Origin: a candidate division KSB1 bacterium
GTDB taxonomy: Bacteria; Zhuqueibacterota; Zhuqueibacteria; JANLFK01; Oleimicrobiaceae
Direction of reading: 5' to 3'
Length of the DNA stretch: 57,185 bases
Assembly (NCBI GenBank): GCA_024655945.1
Contig: JANLFK010000014.1
Coordinates: forward strand, 1 to 57,185
The position numbers and the translations under genes are program-made. The notes beneath the pieces were generated by a model. It searched no databases, was not told the origin of the DNA, and worked only from the letters and a program-made list of their open reading frames with translations. Positions 56,633 to 57,185 of the stretch are shown here, piece by piece (within the stretch, counting starts at the first letter, position 1; every line of letters begins with the position of its first letter).

Positions 56633-57185
56633 ATGCTTTGCCGGGAGCGCCCCGAAATAGTCGGCAGGAAGACGCCTGCAGCTCTCCTCGTCCTCATCGC
56701 AGTGGTTGCCGGACAGGCGATCTCCGCCATGGCCGACATCATCTCGCCGTTGAAGGTGACCCTCGTCGATTCCTCGGCAGGTGTGGCAACCATCTGCCAG
56801 GTTGACTTTGGTTTTCCTGGGACTCTGCCCAAGGATGGTCAGATAGTCATCACCTTTCCCTCGGGCTTCGACGTAAGCGGTGTGGCGATCGCTGCTTCGC
56901 CAAACCACTCCATAGACGGCGGGTTTCAGGTATCGGTGCATGCTGCAACGCGCACCGTGACAGTGACCCGGGACGGCACTGGCTCGGTGAAGACCGGATA
57001 TGCGAACGCAAGGATTAGCATAGCACTCGTCGACAATGCCACCACGCCTGGTACCTACGCCGTCACACTTGAGACGCGCGATGGTTCTGAGACCACCATC
57101 GACGGGCCGAGCACTTCGTCCTCCTTCCAGATCGTGCCAGGTGCGCTGCACCACTTTATACTCAGCGGTCTGCCTACAAGCAGCA
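56633..57185 (+). CDS. Secreted multidomain protein, 3' end beyond the window
   Basis: An open frame begins with ATG at 56633, three bases after the previous stop, and stays open to the window edge (184 codons). It has a signal peptide (hydrophobic segment about 18-33), then a beta-rich domain 'LKVTLVDSSAGVATICQVDFGF', 'FDVSGVAIAAS', 'DGGFQVSVHAA', and at the edge a new segment 'ALHHFILSGLPTS', a phrase typical of the starts of repeated Ig/cadherin-like domains in large secreted proteins. A long repetitive surface protein is likely, but only the first domain is visible. Confidence 0.7.
   Translation, partial: MLCRERPEIVGRKTPAALLVLIAVVAGQAISAMADIISPLKVTLVDSSAGVATICQVDFGFPGTLPKDGQIVITFPSGFDVSGVAIAASPNHSIDGGFQVSVHAATRTVTVTRDGTGSVKTGYANARISIALVDNATTPGTYAVTLETRDGSETTIDGPSTSSSFQIVPGALHHFILSGLPTSS

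Overview
The window looks like the replication-origin region of a GC-rich, Gram-negative bacterial chromosome. The gene order dnaA-dnaN-recF-dciA-gyrB-gyrA on the minus strand, facing rpmH-rnpA-yidD-yidC-mnmE-mnmG-rsmG on the plus strand, is the classic bacterial oriC neighbourhood. Gram-negative traits are an Omp85/patatin outer-membrane protein, three parvulin-type periplasmic chaperones and lipoprotein signal peptides. DUF4159/DUF4175-type genes, an M14 peptidase and a secreted protein of the Bacteroidota 'asparagine synthetase B-like' type suggest the wider FCB group (for example a KSB1- or Calditrichota-like lineage). Promoters fit the ordinary sigma70 pattern (TTGACA-17-TATATT, TTGACC-17-TATAAT) and not the Bacteroidota TAnnTTTG type. 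The lineage is inference; no rRNA is present.

Layout. 1-699: non-coding, ending in a promoter. 700-5153 (+): glnS, then a patatin-POTRA-barrel protein. 5154-5484: gene-free convergent junction. 5485-16294 (-): dnaA, dnaN, recF, dciA, gyrB, gyrA, a 442-aa unknown and a FecR-domain protein. AT-rich, DnaA-box-bearing spacers lie on both sides of dnaA (14629-14950 and 16295-16827), the likely origin. 16828-24258 (+): rpmH, rnpA, yidD, yidC, mnmE, mnmG, a broken rsmG and murQ, with two parS-like sites flanking mnmG. 24274-31622: mfd and three parvulin isomerase/chaperone genes, closed by a strong terminator. 31758-41975: an envelope island (M14 peptidase, DUF4159, DUF4175-like coiled-coil protein, TPR protein, 79-aa protein, secreted AsnB-like protein). 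41975-46345: yjbQ, thiL, a miniature PdxA-like protein, a methyltransferase, ftsE and ftsX. 46441-49266: hrcA-grpE-dnaJ. 49268-52552: a ComEA-like protein, a prepilin-like protein, PilM-like and PilN/PilO-like proteins. 52674-55897: rsmD, coaD, pta and a TPR protein. 56156-57185: two related secreted proteins, the second running off the window. Apart from glnS and the patatin gene, genes point away from the origin, as expected for leading-strand coding.

Most notable: a compact prepilin/PilM/PilN-O/ComEA set behind the heat-shock genes with no motor, secretin or peptidase in view; an rsmG that has lost its SAM-binding core; a GyrA without a recognisable GyrA box and with Ala at the Ser83 position; paired, oppositely oriented parS-like sites without parAB nearby; repeats shared between the two origin spacers; and three successive envelope proteins that seem to share glutamine-amidotransferase-like modules. 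All calls come from reading the sequence; no database search was run.
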